Positions 16,736 through 25,137 of a DNA stretch of 35,373 bases are shown one piece after another. The notes under the pieces were generated by a model. That model did not search any database. It was given only the letters and a program-made list of their open reading frames with translations, and was not told the DNA's origin. Source of the stretch: Thermococcus sp. (GTDB lineage Archaea > Methanobacteriota_B > Thermococci > Thermococcales > Thermococcaceae). Position numbers and translations under genes: made by a program. Position 1 is the first letter of the stretch. Each line of letters opens with the position of its first letter. The DNA lies in NCBI RefSeq assembly GCF_026991495.1, contig NZ_JALXBJ010000085.1, positions 1-35,373 on the forward strand, read 5' to 3'.

Positions 16736-17066
16736 AGCGTTCAAGCTCGTGCTCAAGCTCGTCTATCTTCCTGAGGATAACGCTTTTTATCCTCTCAAGG
16801 ACCTCAGCGGGAGAAACCGCGGTGTAGGTGTAGCCCAACCAGCCCCTCTCGATCAGGCTCCTCTTGAGCATCCCCTTGCGGTAGAGGTTGAGGACGTGCT
16901 CCCTGACCGAGCGCTCGCTTATCCTGAGTTCCCTCTGTATCTCGGTGATCCTCATTGGCTTCCCCCTTTCAAGGAGGAGCCGGTATATCCTGAGCTCGCC
17001 TTTTTTGAGGCCGAGGGACTTCAGAAGCTCCTCCATGCGACTGTAAAGGTCGCCACTGCTACCCAT
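16728..17066 (-). CDS. winged-helix transcription regulator (ArsR/TrmB-like)
   Basis: A 112-residue regulator: a winged helix from about 18 to 85 (LKKGELRIYRLLLERGKPMR, ITEIQRELRISERSVREHVL) followed by a C-terminal helix (KIDELEHELERSN) suited to dimerisation. ATG 17066 has GGGGTGA upstream. A near-perfect palindrome covers its predicted transcription start, so it is very likely autorepressed. It converges on the M28 peptidase gene (8-bp overlap) and lies just downstream of the H/ACA RNA candidate on the same strand, with its own TATA box. No ligand-binding domain is seen, so the signal is unknown. Confidence 0.85.
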   Translation of the reverse strand: MGSSGDLYSRMEELLKSLGLKKGELRIYRLLLERGKPMRITEIQRELRISERSVREHVLNLYRKGMLKRSLIERGWLGYTYTAVSPAEVLERIKSVILRKIDELEHELERSN

Positions 17067-17072
17067 TCTTCA

Positions 17073-17108
17073 CCCCTATGAAGTTTTAACTTCATGGGGT
17101 TTAAAAAG
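17073..17108 (-). promoter_or_regulatory. promoter and palindromic operator of the winged-helix regulator
   Basis: ATGAAGTT-TT-AACTTCAT (17078-17095) is an 18-bp perfect palindrome flanked by CCCC and GGGG (17073-17076, 17096-17099). On the minus strand a TATA-like TTTTTAAA (17100-17108) lies just upstream, placing the transcription start inside the palindrome. This is a classic archaeal repressor geometry and suggests autoregulation. Confidence 0.65.
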
Positions 17109-17115
17109 TTTCCGC

Positions 17116-17240
17116 GGGTGTGGGCCGGGTACAGAGGCCCGCGTTCACCGCTCGCGCGGGTGGATGCCCCCGGCCCTGTGGGCCCGGCGTGAGCACTCCC
17201 CGCTCACCGCTCGCGGGGGCGGTTTACCGGGCCCGTGAAG
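17116..17240 (-). ncRNA. candidate two-hairpin H/ACA guide RNA
   Basis: Very GC-rich non-coding stretch that folds on the minus strand into two H/ACA units. Unit 1: lower stem GGGCCCG (17228-17234) with CGGGCCC (17180-17186), an internal pocket, upper stem CCCCGC/GCGGGG, then ACA (17177-17179) directly after the lower stem. Unit 2: lower stem GGGCCGGG (17169-17176) with CCCGGCCC (17122-17129), pocket, upper stem CCCGCG/CGCGGG, then ACA (17119-17121). Both apical loops contain the identical GAGCGGTGA, whose GA and TGA elements fit an L7Ae-binding K-loop. The plus strand lacks ACA at these places. A TATA-like ACTTTTAAG near 17288-17296 may drive it. The role would be guiding pseudouridylation with Cbf5, Nop10, Gar1 and L7Ae. 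Confidence 0.8.
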
Positions 17241-17287
17241 AGACGTCTGTCCCCTCACTGTCGGCGTTTTCCTTTCACATCAAAGGA

Positions 17288-17297
17288 CTTAAAAGTT
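17288..17297 (-). promoter_or_regulatory. possible promoter of the H/ACA RNA
   Basis: Minus-strand AAACTTTTAAG between the AsnC stop and the GC-rich RNA is the only TATA-like stretch there. It would start transcription near 17268, about 30 bases before the first stem. Confidence 0.4.
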
Positions 17298-17300
17298 TGA

Positions 17301-17756
17301 TCACTTCAGGGGAAGCTCCATTGTCTCCTTATGGACTTTGAGCGCCACCATCGTGTGGGTGGACTCGACGCCCTCTATGTCCCCGATCCTGTCGAGGAAG
17401 TCGTTCAGCTCTTCACTGTCCCGGGCCCTTATCTTGATTATCATGTCGTAATCCCCTGTGGTCTCGTAGACCTCCACTATCTTCGGGTGCCTCACGAGCT
17501 CCTCAGCGACCGCCGAGTACATACCCGCCTTGGCCTTTATCAGAACGAAGGCGAGCATGTCCAGCCCGAGGGCATGGGGGTTCAGGAGGACAGTGAACCT
17601 CTTTATGATCCCCCTCTCCTTCATCTTCTTTATCCTTTCGTAGACTGTAGACTCGGCGAGACCAACCTCCTTCGATATCTCCCTGAGCGGTGTCCTGCTG
17701 TTCTTCTGCAGTATGGCGAGGATCTTCCTATCCACATCGTCAATGCCGCCCCTCAC
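17301..17756 (-). CDS. Lrp/AsnC-family transcription regulator
   Basis: Feast/famine regulator of 151 residues. An N-terminal HTH (IDDVDRKILAILQKNSRTPL, then EISKEVGLAESTVYERIKKM) is followed by a RAM ligand-binding domain (MLAFVLIKAKAGMYSAVAEE, then VYETTGDYDMIIKIRARDSE). The domain ends with IEGVESTHTMVALKVHKE, the usual last strand. Such proteins form octamers that sense amino acids. GTG 17756 is preferred because GGTGGT is 6 bases upstream and an upstream TATA box (GTTTATAAG, 17787-17795) leaves a short leader; GTG 17765 overlaps the ribosome-binding site. The effector is not predictable from sequence alone. Confidence 0.92.
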   Translation of the reverse strand: MRGGIDDVDRKILAILQKNSRTPLREISKEVGLAESTVYERIKKMKERGIIKRFTVLLNPHALGLDMLAFVLIKAKAGMYSAVAEELVRHPKIVEVYETTGDYDMIIKIRARDSEELNDFLDRIGDIEGVESTHTMVALKVHKETMELPLK

Positions 17757-17786
17757 ACCGACCACCTTTAAAAAATTTTCGGAGGA

Positions 17787-17829
17787 GCTTATAAACTTGC
17801 CGATATCCCGTGACCATACTTTTATAAAA
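17787..17829. promoter_or_regulatory. divergent TATA boxes for the AsnC-type regulator and the DRG-type GTPase
   Basis: GTTTATAAG on the minus strand (17787-17795) serves the regulator. CTTTTATAAAAAGG on the plus strand (about 17818-17829) serves the GTPase. The regulator could act on both. Confidence 0.5.
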
Positions 17830-17869
17830 AGGCCCGGCTCTTTAATTCAGAAAACCCAGGGTGGTGGCT

Positions 17870-19036
17870 GTGCCGACGAACGTCACGGCGGAGTACCTGG
17901 CGGCCGAGGAGGAGTACAGGAACGCGAGGACGATACCCGAGAAGATAAGGGCCCTCGAAAAGATGTACGCGACGGTTCCGAAGCACAAGGGGACCGAAAA
18001 GCTCCGCCTGCAGATAAAGCGAAGGCTCTCCGAGCTCAGAAAGGAGCTTGAAAAGCAGAGGCAGGTGAAGAAGGGAGGTGGCGGGCCTTCTATAGCAGTC
18101 AAAAAGGAAGGAGCCGCTCAGATAGCCCTCGTCGGCCTTCCAAACGTCGGCAAGAGCTCCCTCCTGAGGGCCCTCACGAACGCGGACGTTGACGTGGCGA
18201 GCTACGCCTTCACGACCGTCCAGCCCATCCCGGGGATGATGCACCACCGGGACGTCCAGATACAGCTCGTTGAGGTTCCAGGCCTCGTTGAGGGGGCCGC
18301 CCTCGGAAAGGGCATGGGACCCCAGCTTTTGAGCGTTGTGAGGAACGCAGACGCTATAGCCATGGTGATCGACCTCTCCCGGGACCCAATCAAGCAGATG
18401 GAAGTTCTCCTGCGCGAGTTCGAGAGGGCCGGGATAAAGGTCAATAGGAGAAGGCCGAGGGTCGAGGTAAAGAGGACGGCGATGGGAGGCATCGTCATCA
18501 ACGGGGCCGAGAACATAAGGGGCGATGTGAGTGAGGTCATGAAGATCCTCAGGGATGAGAGGATCCACTCAGCCGAGCTGACTGTTAAGGAGCCGGTGAC
18601 ACTTGAGGAGATAGCCGATGCCCTCGACGAGAGTCTCGTCTGGCGCAGGGCGATAATAATAGCCAACAAGGGCGACGCCCCCGGGAGCAGGGAGAACTAT
18701 GAGAAGCTTCTCAAAGCCTACGGTGATCGCTTTAAGATAATCCCGGTATCAGCCAAGCGGAATATCCAGCTCGACAAGCTGAAGGACGAGCTGTACGAGC
18801 TCGCCGGGATAATAAGGGTCTTCACGAAAAGCCCAGGCGAGGAGCCTGCCTATCCCCCGGTGCCGCTCAAGAGGGGCTCGACCGTCATGGATTTAGCGGA
18901 GAGGATCCACAAGGACTTCACGAGGAACTTTCGCTACGCGAGGGTCTGGCGGAAGAGCGCTAAGTTCCCGGACCAGAGGGTGGGGGCAGATCATGTGCTC
19001 GAAGACGGGGATGTAGTGGAGATTCACGCGAGGTAG
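17870..19036 (+). CDS. DRG/Obg-type GTPase with TGS domain
   Basis: Developmentally regulated GTP-binding (DRG) type translation GTPase, 388 residues. An N-terminal helical region (about 1-78; EEEYRNARTIPEKIRALEKM) precedes the G domain: G1 GLPNVGKSS at 89-97, G2 in the YAFTTVQPIPG stretch, G3 present as EVPG rather than the usual DxPG, and G4 NKGD. An S5D2L-like insertion follows G3, and a C-terminal TGS domain runs from about 310 (GSTVMDLAERIHKDF to DVVEIHAR). Known members associate with translating ribosomes. GTG 17870 is chosen because GGTGGT lies four bases before it; upstream GTGs overlap that site. It is monocistronic with a strong TATA box. Confidence 0.93.
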   Translation: MPTNVTAEYLAAEEEYRNARTIPEKIRALEKMYATVPKHKGTEKLRLQIKRRLSELRKELEKQRQVKKGGGGPSIAVKKEGAAQIALVGLPNVGKSSLLRALTNADVDVASYAFTTVQPIPGMMHHRDVQIQLVEVPGLVEGAALGKGMGPQLLSVVRNADAIAMVIDLSRDPIKQMEVLLREFERAGIKVNRRRPRVEVKRTAMGGIVINGAENIRGDVSEVMKILRDERIHSAELTVKEPVTLEEIADALDESLVWRRAIIIANKGDAPGSRENYEKLLKAYGDRFKIIPVSAKRNIQLDKLKDELYELAGIIRVFTKSPGEEPAYPPVPLKRGSTVMDLAERIHKDFTRNFRYARVWRKSAKFPDQRVGADHVLEDGDVVEIHAR

Positions 19037-19073
19037 CCCCGACGGGCTCCATCAACCCCGGTTGCCAGCTGAG

Positions 19074-19086
19074 CTCCCGATGGGAG
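19074..19086 (+). terminator. small hairpin after the GTPase gene
   Basis: CTCCC-GAT-GGGAG forms a 5-bp stem 37 bases past the GTPase stop. A six-T run follows at about 19095-19100, which also doubles as the TATA region of the next gene. Weak support. Confidence 0.25.
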
Positions 19087-19135
19087 GGAAGTCAACTTTT
19101 TAAGATGCTGCTCAGAGGGGGAGTTGGTGAGTTGC

Positions 19136-20002
19136 ATGGCCATCGTGGACGTTAGGGTTCTCGTTGAGGGAGCAAGTGACGTTGAGGTTGTCAGCAAAGC
19201 CCTGCAGGGGCTTGCCTTAGGGAGCGAGTACAACATAACGATCTCCTCCATAATCCCCACGACCAACGTTGAGATAGCGAAGAGCGCCGCCGCGGGGGCG
19301 GATTTGCTCATCATAGCAACCGACGCAGACAGGGTTGGCAGGGAGCTGGCTGAGAGGCTCTTCAACGAGCTGAGCCAGATGGTCGGGCACATAGAGAGGA
19401 TGAAGCTGCCCCTCGGCCACGACCTTGAGCACGTCGATGTGGAGCTCGTCAGGAAAGAGCTCAGGAACGCCCTCGTTAGGGCCGGGCTAAAAAGCCTTCA
19501 GGTTCTGCCGGAGTACATGGAGCTGAGAAAGCAGCTCTTAGACCTCAAAGGGGCCTACGATGGGCTGGAAAAGGAGTATCAGGAACTCGAAAAGGAGTAC
19601 ACCGAGCTCAGGGGCAAGTACGAGGAGACGAGGGTCGAGTACATGAGGCTCAAGCAGGAGAACGAGAGCCTCCAGGCCCTTCTTGAGAAGAGATCCAAGC
19701 CAGTTAAGATAGAAGACGCTTGGAGGGCGCTCTTCCCGGCCGAGCCCGTTCCCCCGGAGGGGTACCTGGCAATGGCCGTTGAGAAGCTCGGCCTCAGGGG
19801 AAAGATAATCGTGGGGCAGGGGTACATCTACTCGGAGGAGGAAGAGGCGATTGAAGAACTCCTCAAGACTGTCTACCTCGGCACCACCGTCGCCAAGGCC
19901 CTCAGGACGGAGCCTGAAAGTGGGGAAGCTGAAGAAACCATAGAAGAGCCCATTGAAGAAGAAGCACCGGCAGAGGAACCGGGAAAACCCGTTGAAACCT
20001 GA
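19136..20002 (+). CDS. Toprim-domain protein with coiled coil and acidic tail, upstream of xerA
   Basis: The 288-residue protein has a small N-terminal Toprim fold: [20 protein letters not shown] supplies the conserved Glu, and [20 protein letters not shown] the DxD-like acidic motif, as in DnaG, OLD and RecR-type proteins. A long coiled coil follows (about 125-190; [20 protein letters not shown] onward), then a compact domain ([20 protein letters not shown]) and a Glu/Pro-rich acidic tail. It probably binds metal and nucleic acid. ATG 19136 is preceded by GGTGAG and a TATA-like TTTTTTAAG. XerA begins only 14 bases after its stop, so the two are co-transcribed. Function unknown. Confidence 0.85.
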   Translation: MAIVDVRVLVEGASDVEVVSKALQGLALGSEYNITISSIIPTTNVEIAKSAAAGADLLIIATDADRVGRELAERLFNELSQMVGHIERMKLPLGHDLEHVDVELVRKELRNALVRAGLKSLQVLPEYMELRKQLLDLKGAYDGLEKEYQELEKEYTELRGKYEETRVEYMRLKQENESLQALLEKRSKPVKIEDAWRALFPAEPVPPEGYLAMAVEKLGLRGKIIVGQGYIYSEEEEAIEELLKTVYLGTTVAKALRTEPESGEAEETIEEPIEEEAPAEEPGKPVET

Positions 20003-20016
20003 AGCACGGTGTCTGT

Positions 20017-20847
20017 ATGAACGGAACTGTTGAGGAGTTCGCCACGTACCTCGATCTTGAGGGGAAGAGCCCCAACACCGTAAGGATGTACTCCTATTAC
20101 ATCGAGAGGTACCTCAGGGAGGGCGGGGAACCTAACGCACGCTCCGCCTTAAGGTTCCTCGCCAAGCTGAGGAGGAAGGGCTACTCTAACAAGAGCCTGA
20201 ACCTCGTCGTCCAGGCCCTGAGGGCCTACTTCCGCTTTGAGGGCTTTGAAGAGGAGGCGGAGAAGCTCAAGCCCCCAAAGGTACCGAAGAGCCTTCCCAA
20301 AGCCCTCACAAGGGAAGAGGTCAGGAAGCTCCTCTCGGTCATCCCCCCCACAAAGACCAGGGATCGGCTCATAGTCTTCCTGCTCTACGGTGCTGGGCTC
20401 AGGGTGAGCGAGCTCTGCAACCTGAAGAAGTCCGATGTTGACTTCGAGAGGGGCCTGATCTTAGTCCGGTCTGGAAAGGGAGCCAAGGACAGGGTCGTGC
20501 CCCTCCCGGACGCTTTGGTGTCGGAGATAAGGAACTACCTGTCCAAGAGAGAGGACGAGAGCGAGTACCTGATCGTCGAGGACAGGCGCTCCGAGAAGGG
20601 CAGACTCTCCCCAAAGACCGTCTGGTACCTGCTCCGCAAGTACGGGAACAGGGCGGGCATCAGGGTCACCCCCCACATGCTGAGGCACAGCTTCGCCACG
20701 CACATGCTCGAAAAGGGGGTTGATATAAGGGCCATCCAGGAGCTCTTGGGGCATTCAAATCTCTCCACGACCCAGATTTACACAAAGATAACAGTTGAGC
20801 ACCTAAAAAAAGCACAGGAAAAGGCGAGACTCTTGGAATCGCTCTGA
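20017..20847 (+). CDS. xerA: tyrosine recombinase XerA
   Basis: Archaeal chromosome-dimer resolvase that recombines the dif site. The 276-residue protein has a SAM-like core-binding domain ([20 protein letters not shown], about 1-90) and a catalytic domain with the full tyrosine-recombinase set: R129 (GAGLRVSEL), K154 in SGKGAKDR, H220 and R223 ([12 protein letters not shown]), H246 ([10 protein letters not shown]) and nucleophile Y255 (IYTK). Length matches Pyrococcus XerA, so this is the housekeeping enzyme and not an integrase fragment. GGTG lies 8 bases before ATG 20017. It is the second gene after the Toprim protein. Its stop is 1 base from the convergent R15P isomerase gene. Confidence 0.95.
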   Translation: MNGTVEEFATYLDLEGKSPNTVRMYSYYIERYLREGGEPNARSALRFLAKLRRKGYSNKSLNLVVQALRAYFRFEGFEEEAEKLKPPKVPKSLPKALTREEVRKLLSVIPPTKTRDRLIVFLLYGAGLRVSELCNLKKSDVDFERGLILVRSGKGAKDRVVPLPDALVSEIRNYLSKREDESEYLIVEDRRSEKGRLSPKTVWYLLRKYGNRAGIRVTPHMLRHSFATHMLEKGVDIRAIQELLGHSNLSTTQIYTKITVEHLKKAQEKARLLESL

Positions 20848-20848
20848 T

Positions 20849-21856
<1,008 letters not shown>

Positions 21857-21857
21857 T

Positions 21858-21890
21858 TATATCGTTTGCGAGGGGAAGTTTTTTAAAGCA
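21858..21890. promoter_or_regulatory. divergent promoters of the R15P isomerase and eS6 genes
   Basis: GATATAAAC on the minus strand (21858-21866) serves the isomerase and GTTTTTTAAAGC on the plus strand (about 21879-21890) serves eS6. Confidence 0.45.
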
Positions 21891-21958
21891 CCGGCCCAAC
21901 AGCACACGGGAAAGGGCTACGCCCAATGAATCCCGCTGATGAGTGGAGGTGGGAGGAA

Positions 21959-22336
21959 ATGGCGACTTTCAAGATCGTTGTGTCCAACCCAAAGAGTGGG
22001 ATCGCAAGACAGGTTGAGGTAAGCGGCGAGGTCGCTGAAAAGCTCATAGGAAAGCGCATAGGGGACGAGATACCGGTTAGCGAGCTCGGCATCAACCTCT
22101 CCGAAATATTCGGGGAAGAGATACCCGGGAGCGCGAGGCTCAAGATAAAGGGTGGAACCGACAGGGACGGCTTTTCGATGAGGCCGGATGTTCACGGCCC
22201 GAGGCGGGTTAAGATCCTCGTCTCAAGGGGTCCGGGCTTCAGGCCTAAGGAGAGGGGAGAGCGGAGAAAGAAAACCGTGAGGGGCAACACGATAAGCCCC
22301 GAGATCGTCCAGATAAACACGGTTCTCCTTTTCTGA
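21959..22336 (+). CDS. rps6e: 30S ribosomal protein S6e
   Basis: Archaeal/eukaryotic-type small-subunit protein eS6, 125 residues, starting [20 protein letters not shown] with the later signature [20 protein letters not shown]. The basic stretch [18 protein letters not shown] ends the conserved domain. ATG 21959 is preceded by GGAGGTGGGAGGAA, far stronger than at the in-frame ATG at 21926. It is the only ribosomal protein gene here and is monocistronic. A 50-base leader separates the predicted transcription start from the ribosome-binding site. Confidence 0.96.
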   Translation: MATFKIVVSNPKSGIARQVEVSGEVAEKLIGKRIGDEIPVSELGINLSEIFGEEIPGSARLKIKGGTDRDGFSMRPDVHGPRRVKILVSRGPGFRPKERGERRKKTVRGNTISPEIVQINTVLLF

Positions 22337-22408
22337 GCTCTATGTTCTTCCCATTCCTTCACAGATCCCGGACTGTTATCCCGCCAAGCTACGGTATCGA
22401 GGGGCTCC

Positions 22409-23215
22409 CTAAAGGAAGACCGCCCTCGTCATCGCCCCGTCAACAACTACAGTTGATCCGAGCATGTACTCAGCTTGATCGCTCAGGAGGAAAGCTATGA
22501 GCGAGCCGAGCTCGTTCCACCTGCCGGTTCTGTGAAGCGGCGTTCTGCCCAAGACTTCCCTTTCCCAGATTTTTTCGAAGGGTTCCCCCCTTGTCCCCGC
22601 GACCTTCTTCAGGTTTTCCCTCGCACCGGGGGTGTCGAAGCTCCCGAGGAGAACCGAGTAGGCCCTTATCCCTTCCCTTCCGTAGGCCCTGGAGAGGCCC
22701 TTCGCGAGCTGGATCAGACCAGCCCTCGTGGTGTCGGCGAGCAGCAAAGGGGACATGGGCTCCTTTATCGAGACCGAGTTGAGGTACACGAGAACGCCCT
22801 TCCTCCCAGTCTCCAGCCACCTCCTGACGAGAAGCCCCGTGAGGTAACCGGGTGCGACCGAGTGTATCTTAGCGGACTCAAGCCAGTCCTGGTAGCTGGC
22901 CTCGTGGATGAGGCAGGGTTCGCAGGAGACGTTTGGGGCGTTCCATACGAGGGCGTCAACCCCTCCCAAGAGCTCCCAGGATCTTCCGAGGAGGTTCTCC
23001 AGACCCCCACTCCGCCGCAGGTCGGCCTTTACAGCGCAAACCTCCCCAAACCCGGCGAGCTCTTCCATAGCCCTTTGGAGGTTTTCGTCGTTGTGGGAGC
23101 TTAAAACGACCCTCGCGTTTCTCTTTAGGAGCTCCCTCGCGACGTTGAAACCTACTCCTCTTGAGGCGGCGGTTACTAAAACCCCCATCCCCCTGAGGTC
23201 GATTTCAACCCTCAT
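22409..23215 (-). CDS. SDR-family protein lacking the canonical catalytic Tyr and Lys
   Basis: Short-chain dehydrogenase/reductase fold, 268 residues: the nucleotide-binding VTAASRGVGFNVA (14-26), acidic/polar SSHNDEN after strand 2, WNAPNVS where NAG usually sits, S147 in NSVSI, and the C-terminal GSTVVVDGAMT. The segment that normally reads Y-x-x-x-K is ADTTR: position 160 is Ala and 164 is Arg. The rest of the helix (AGLIQLAKGLSRAYG) is conserved, so this is a real substitution and not a frameshift. It may use another acid or act as a non-catalytic binder; SDRs of this type are sometimes named glucose dehydrogenase or oxoacyl reductase. The start is preceded by AAGGGGCGAG and a TATA-like CTTATTAA. 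Confidence 0.85.
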   Translation of the reverse strand: MRVEIDLRGMGVLVTAASRGVGFNVARELLKRNARVVLSSHNDENLQRAMEELAGFGEVCAVKADLRRSGGLENLLGRSWELLGGVDALVWNAPNVSCEPCLIHEASYQDWLESAKIHSVAPGYLTGLLVRRWLETGRKGVLVYLNSVSIKEPMSPLLLADTTRAGLIQLAKGLSRAYGREGIRAYSVLLGSFDTPGARENLKKVAGTRGEPFEKIWEREVLGRTPLHRTGRWNELGSLIAFLLSDQAEYMLGSTVVVDGAMTRAVFL

Positions 23216-23386
23216 GCTCGCCCCTTGGTGGGAGGGGTTAATAAGGGTGCCGATTGAAAGGGGGACAAAGACTGCATGGTTTTAGGAGATTCAATTCGTC
23301 GTTTTGATAAACAACAGGGCGAAAGAATATTAAGGCGCAGGATCTTCGGTTTTAGACAGATTTCTCAAACGTTTTGGGGTGATGCC

Positions 23387-24433
23387 ATGAAGTTCTACAT
23401 ATGCAGGGGAAAAGCCGAGCCAAAGCCGTTCAAGGTAGCTATCATCGGCGCCGGACCGGCCGGCCTTACCGCAGCGGGCTACCTTGCCTGTAAGGGCTAC
23501 GAGGTTCACGTCTATGAGAAGATGCCAGAAGGGGGAGGGATGGTTGCCTTTGCCATTCCGGAGACCAGGATACCGGTGAAAACCGTTAGAGACGGAGTTC
23601 GAGAACTGGAGAAGCTCGGAGTGAACTTCCACTTCAGGACGAAGGTAATCTACGACTCCCCAAGGGAGCTCGGCGACGAGTGGGCTGAGCACTTCGTTTC
23701 CCTTGAGAAGCTCTTAGGTGAGTTCGACGCGCTTCTCATAGCTACCGGTGCCTGGAAGCCGAGGAAGCTGAAGATCCCTGGTGCTGAGTTGCGCGGTGTA
23801 TTCGACGCCCTAACACTGCTCCATCACATAAAGATGGCCAGGATAGGCTACTACCCCTGGGACAGAATCCCGGAGGTCAAGGGAAGGCACGTCGTGGTAA
23901 TAGGTGCCGGCTACACGGCCGTTGACGTTGCCATTGAGGCGAGGCTCCTCGGGGCGGATAAGGTCACGATGGTCTACCGCCGCTCCATTGAGGACAGCTA
24001 CGCGAGGGCCGAGATAAGGAAGCTTATCAGCGAGGGGCTTGAGTTCATAGAGCATGCCTCGCCGGTGAGAGTTTTAGGAGAGAAAGGAGCCCAGGGCGTC
24101 GAGTTCGCGAGGACGGAGATAGTCGAGGGGAGCGTCGTGAGCACTGCCGAGCGCTTTACAGTTGATGCCGACCTCGTCGCCTACGCCATCGGACAGCTCC
24201 CGACGAGCCCGATAAGGGAGGTTGTCTGCGCCAACGAGAAAATCCTGAAGGAGGCTGGGATTTTCTTCGCCGGAGACGTAGTCGCCCCAAGGAACATAGG
24301 TACGGCAATGAGGGAAGGCAGAGCAAGGGCGAGGGAGATAGAAGAGTGGCTCCTCCGCAAAGCCCCAAGGAGGGTTTTTCCTGTTCCCGTTGCGGCGAGG
24401 CTGATAAGTTCGGTCACGAACGGGAAGTGCTGA
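23387..24433 (+). CDS. FAD/NAD(P)H-dependent oxidoreductase, glutamate synthase small chain-like
   Basis: Flavoprotein of the GltD/disulfide-reductase superfamily, 348 residues. An FAD Rossmann motif VAIIGAGPAGLTAA (17-30) is followed by EKMPEGGGMVAFAIPETRIP, typical of GltD-like proteins. A second NAD(P)H motif VVVIGAGYTAVDVA (169-182) with MVYRRS suggests NADPH, and the terminal FAD site FFAGDVV precedes NIGTAMREGR. The N-terminal iron-sulphur domain of true GltD is absent; only MKFYICRGKAEPKP precedes the FAD motif. ATG 23387 has GGGGTGAT upstream; 37 codons of upstream frame are rejected because they span the promoter. It stands alone, so its partner subunit is unknown. Confidence 0.9.
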   Translation: MKFYICRGKAEPKPFKVAIIGAGPAGLTAAGYLACKGYEVHVYEKMPEGGGMVAFAIPETRIPVKTVRDGVRELEKLGVNFHFRTKVIYDSPRELGDEWAEHFVSLEKLLGEFDALLIATGAWKPRKLKIPGAELRGVFDALTLLHHIKMARIGYYPWDRIPEVKGRHVVVIGAGYTAVDVAIEARLLGADKVTMVYRRSIEDSYARAEIRKLISEGLEFIEHASPVRVLGEKGAQGVEFARTEIVEGSVVSTAERFTVDADLVAYAIGQLPTSPIREVVCANEKILKEAGIFFAGDVVAPRNIGTAMREGRARAREIEEWLLRKAPRRVFPVPVAARLISSVTNGKC

Positions 24434-24438
24434 AGGTT

Positions 24439-25137
24439 TTAAGACACACGAAGGTTGCGGAATCTGAATGAAAAAGCGTAGAGGACATATAGTACAGCAG
24501 TCAGCATGGCTACCGTCAAAACCAGACCCCTCTTGCTCAACTCCAAGAGACCGCTACCCTCGGCGTACGCGGTATAAACAGGAGACAGAATGTACACCAA
24601 GTATGCCATGAAGCCCTTCACCGTGTTCCCAAGGCTTGCCTGGGCTTGGAGGAGGGCAAGCCCAGAGATGGGTAGGATGAAGAGGAAGACCATTGAGAGA
24701 ACGTAGGATCCGCTTTTGCTGCCTACGAGGGTCACCATTAGCAACGCACCCGAGTAGATTAATCCCATGGCAATCAACGCCCACATTACCCTGTCATACC
24801 CCCACACCAGCAGGAGGAGGGAGTTCACAGCCAAGAAAGGTACCTGGGACAGCAAAGCCGTTATAAACCTTCCGTAGGCGACATCCCTCCACCCAGCGAA
24901 GAGGGCTATCTCAAAAGCCGTAACCCGGTTTTCCTGAAACATCACGTTGAACACCAGAAAGAGGTACAGAGGCATCCCTAAGAACTGTATAAACTCAACT
25001 AAGGGGAGCTGATTCCTAGGGTAAAGGTAGTGGATGCCCGCCTCACTGAGAGCCAAAAAACCCAAGATCTCCCAGAAGAATATCGAACCCATTGCTTCCT
25101 TAGCGTAGGTTCTCACCGTTAGCTTTAACGTAGACAT
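24439..25137 (-). CDS. ABC-2-type transporter permease of the secreted-protein cassette
   Basis: The 232-residue integral membrane protein has six likely transmembrane helices (for example SIFFWEILGFLALSEAGIHY and SYVLSMVFLFILPISGLALL) and a short cytoplasmic N-terminus, typical of ABC-2 permeases. It overlaps the ATPase gene by 38 bp, so the two are translationally coupled and probably assemble as one exporter. ATG 25137 follows AGGTG; GTG 25146 overlaps it. It is the last gene of a four-gene unit that begins with a secreted protein. Base composition is more AT-rich than the flanking housekeeping genes. Export of the secreted product, self-immunity or lipid export are all possible. Confidence 0.8.
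   Translation of the reverse strand: MSTLKLTVRTYAKEAMGSIFFWEILGFLALSEAGIHYLYPRNQLPLVEFIQFLGMPLYLFLVFNVMFQENRVTAFEIALFAGWRDVAYGRFITALLSQVPFLAVNSLLLLVWGYDRVMWALIAMGLIYSGALLMVTLVGSKSGSYVLSMVFLFILPISGLALLQAQASLGNTVKGFMAYLVYILSPVYTAYAEGSGLLELSKRGLVLTVAMLTAVLYVLYAFSFRFRNLRVS

Noticed and set aside
17119-17234. H/ACA RNA on the plus strand
   Set aside because: The stems also form on the plus strand, but ACA boxes and the GA/TGA K-loops occur only on the minus strand.
23276-23386. 37-codon N-terminal extension of the flavoprotein
   Set aside because: AT-rich promoter-like sequence, no ribosome-binding site at its start, and GGGGTGAT precedes ATG 23387.
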